Source: CALRBF01 sp041164045 (GTDB lineage: Bacteria > Patescibacteriota > Minisyncoccia > SW-4-49-11). Taken from it: a stretch of 5,445 nt of DNA. A program made the translations under genes and the position numbers. The stretch is from contig JBEAQD010000013.1 in NCBI GenBank assembly GCA_041164045.1, positions 1-5,445 of the forward strand. Reading direction: 5' to 3'. This document shows positions 5,112-5,445 of this stretch, piece after piece. The notes beneath the pieces are model-generated. The model did not search any database. It was not told the origin of the DNA and saw only the letters and a program-made list of their open reading frames with translations. How positions within the stretch are numbered: the stretch's first letter is position 1; every line of letters begins with the position of its first letter.

Positions 5112-5169
5112 TGACAAAATTAAAGGCTCTTTTTTATAACTATATAAACTACTCTCATGTATCACCTAC

Positions 5170-5185
5170 ACAAGTCATAACTTGT
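5170..5185. repeat. small hairpin downstream of the acyltransferase-like gene
   Basis: ACAAGT-CATA-ACTTGT is a perfect six-pair stem with a four-base loop, 26 bases downstream of the stop codon at 5211. Flanking ATCA/TGAT pairs could extend it. No T-run follows on the minus strand, so a terminator role is doubtful. Confidence 0.4.
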
Positions 5186-5210
5186 CTGGGATGATTCTCA
5201 TCTTATTCAA

Positions 5211-5445
5211 TTATATTTTGATATACTGTGTGATATTGTATATTTTGTTTATAATAAAAGCTAAATATAAACTTATAATTAATGTTAAACCAAAATTGTG
5301 GATAAATGCAAGAATTATTCCTATATCTATATTTTGTATATTATTAAATAAAAATTGCTGTATTGGAAAATGTAATAAAAATATCCATAAGCTGAATTTA
5401 CCAATTGGAGAGAAAAACTTTTTTATAGATTGTGATCCTAATTGA
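5211..5445 (-). CDS. C-terminal end of a multi-pass membrane protein, probably acyltransferase-3-like; 5' end beyond window
   Basis: An open minus-strand frame enters from the right edge and ends at TAA (5211-5213), giving 77 residues without an internal start. The pattern IGKFSLWIFLLHFPIQQFL (about 14-32) strongly resembles the late G-K-x-S-x-x-x-Y/F-L-L-H-x-P segment of acyltransferase family 3 membrane proteins, which O-acylate cell-surface sugars and similar substrates. A second hydrophobic helix (about 41-66) precedes a short polar tail ending in ITQYIKI, as expected for the last two helices of such proteins. About 80% of a typical 350-aa enzyme would lie outside the window. Very low GC (15% at 5221-5280) fits a membrane protein in this genome. 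The opposite-strand frame at 5182-5445 is its shadow. The coding call is fairly sure; the family is tentative. Confidence 0.6.
   Translation of the reverse strand, partial: QLGSQSIKKFFSPIGKFSLWIFLLHFPIQQFLFNNIQNIDIGIILAFIHNFGLTLIISLYLAFIINKIYNITQYIKI

Larger units (their letters stand above)
4801..5135. repeat. GC-rich hairpin-dense intergenic repeat island
   Basis: This stretch holds no convincing gene but many inverted repeats: CTCC/GGAG (4804-4814), GGCAC/GTGCC (4820-4832), CCTGT/ACAGG (4892-4909), TCCGA/TCGGA (4988-5000), GGAGC/GCTCC (4998-5011), AGACTT/AAGTCT (5053-5065), and a large stem at 5081-5111. There is also a ten-base direct repeat AAAAACTCAC (4897 and 4932) and a run of eight C (4865-4872). 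By hand count 4981-5100 is about 57% GC, while 5221-5280 is 15%. The sharp change and the many hairpins suggest a REP-like or MITE-like dispersed element, or a nested group of them, possibly of foreign origin. From memory it resembles intergenic repeats of Patescibacteria, but I could not check this. Confidence 0.65.

Noticed and set aside
4982..5194. Plus-strand 70-aa ORF in the repeat island
   Set aside because: It is built from hairpin arms and repeats, is low in complexity (P, S, R, L), and has neither a promoter nor a ribosome binding site.
5182..5445. Plus-strand 87-aa ORF starting with TTG
   Set aside because: The minus strand carries an acyltransferase-like C-terminus over the same bases, and the plus frame has no recognisable motif.

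Overview
The window is AT-rich bacterial DNA using the standard code (no in-frame TGA in any recognisable gene, Trp as TGG). Every gene I can support lies on the minus strand. Small membrane proteins of unknown function, the lack of clear Shine-Dalgarno sequences, and a GC-rich hairpin island in very AT-rich DNA suggest a small-genome lineage such as Patescibacteria (CPR). That assignment is an inference; no marker gene here proves it.

Reading in the direction of transcription (right to left): at 5211-5445 is the C-terminal end of a multi-pass membrane protein, probably an acyltransferase-3-like enzyme, whose start lies beyond the right edge. At about 4801-5135 is a hairpin-rich, GC-rich repeat island with no convincing gene. 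A good sigma70-type promoter (4690-4718) then opens a four-gene unit: a membrane-anchored cytochrome b5-domain protein (4128-4646), a small single-pass membrane protein with an acidic tail (3761-4099), an ABC-F ATPase (1963-3702) and an Erm/KsgA-like rRNA adenine methyltransferase (1152-1958). Gaps are 28, 58 and 4 bases.

At 414-1151 are two short genes for hydrophobic proteins, 90 aa (753-1025) and 54 aa (485-649). Each has its own -10 element and each ends with its stop codon inside the loop of an intrinsic terminator. The 54-aa gene is easily missed because of its length. At the left edge is the N-terminal part of a tRNA-dihydrouridine synthase (1-413).

The clearest theme is RNA and ribosome biology: an ABC-F translation factor almost touching an Erm-like methyltransferase, with a tRNA-modifying enzyme nearby. 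The ABC-F/Erm-like pair could be a ribosome-protection cassette or a ribosome-maturation pair. The two anchored proteins ahead of them have an N-terminal anchor and an exported C-terminal domain, and their link to the ribosomal pair is unknown.
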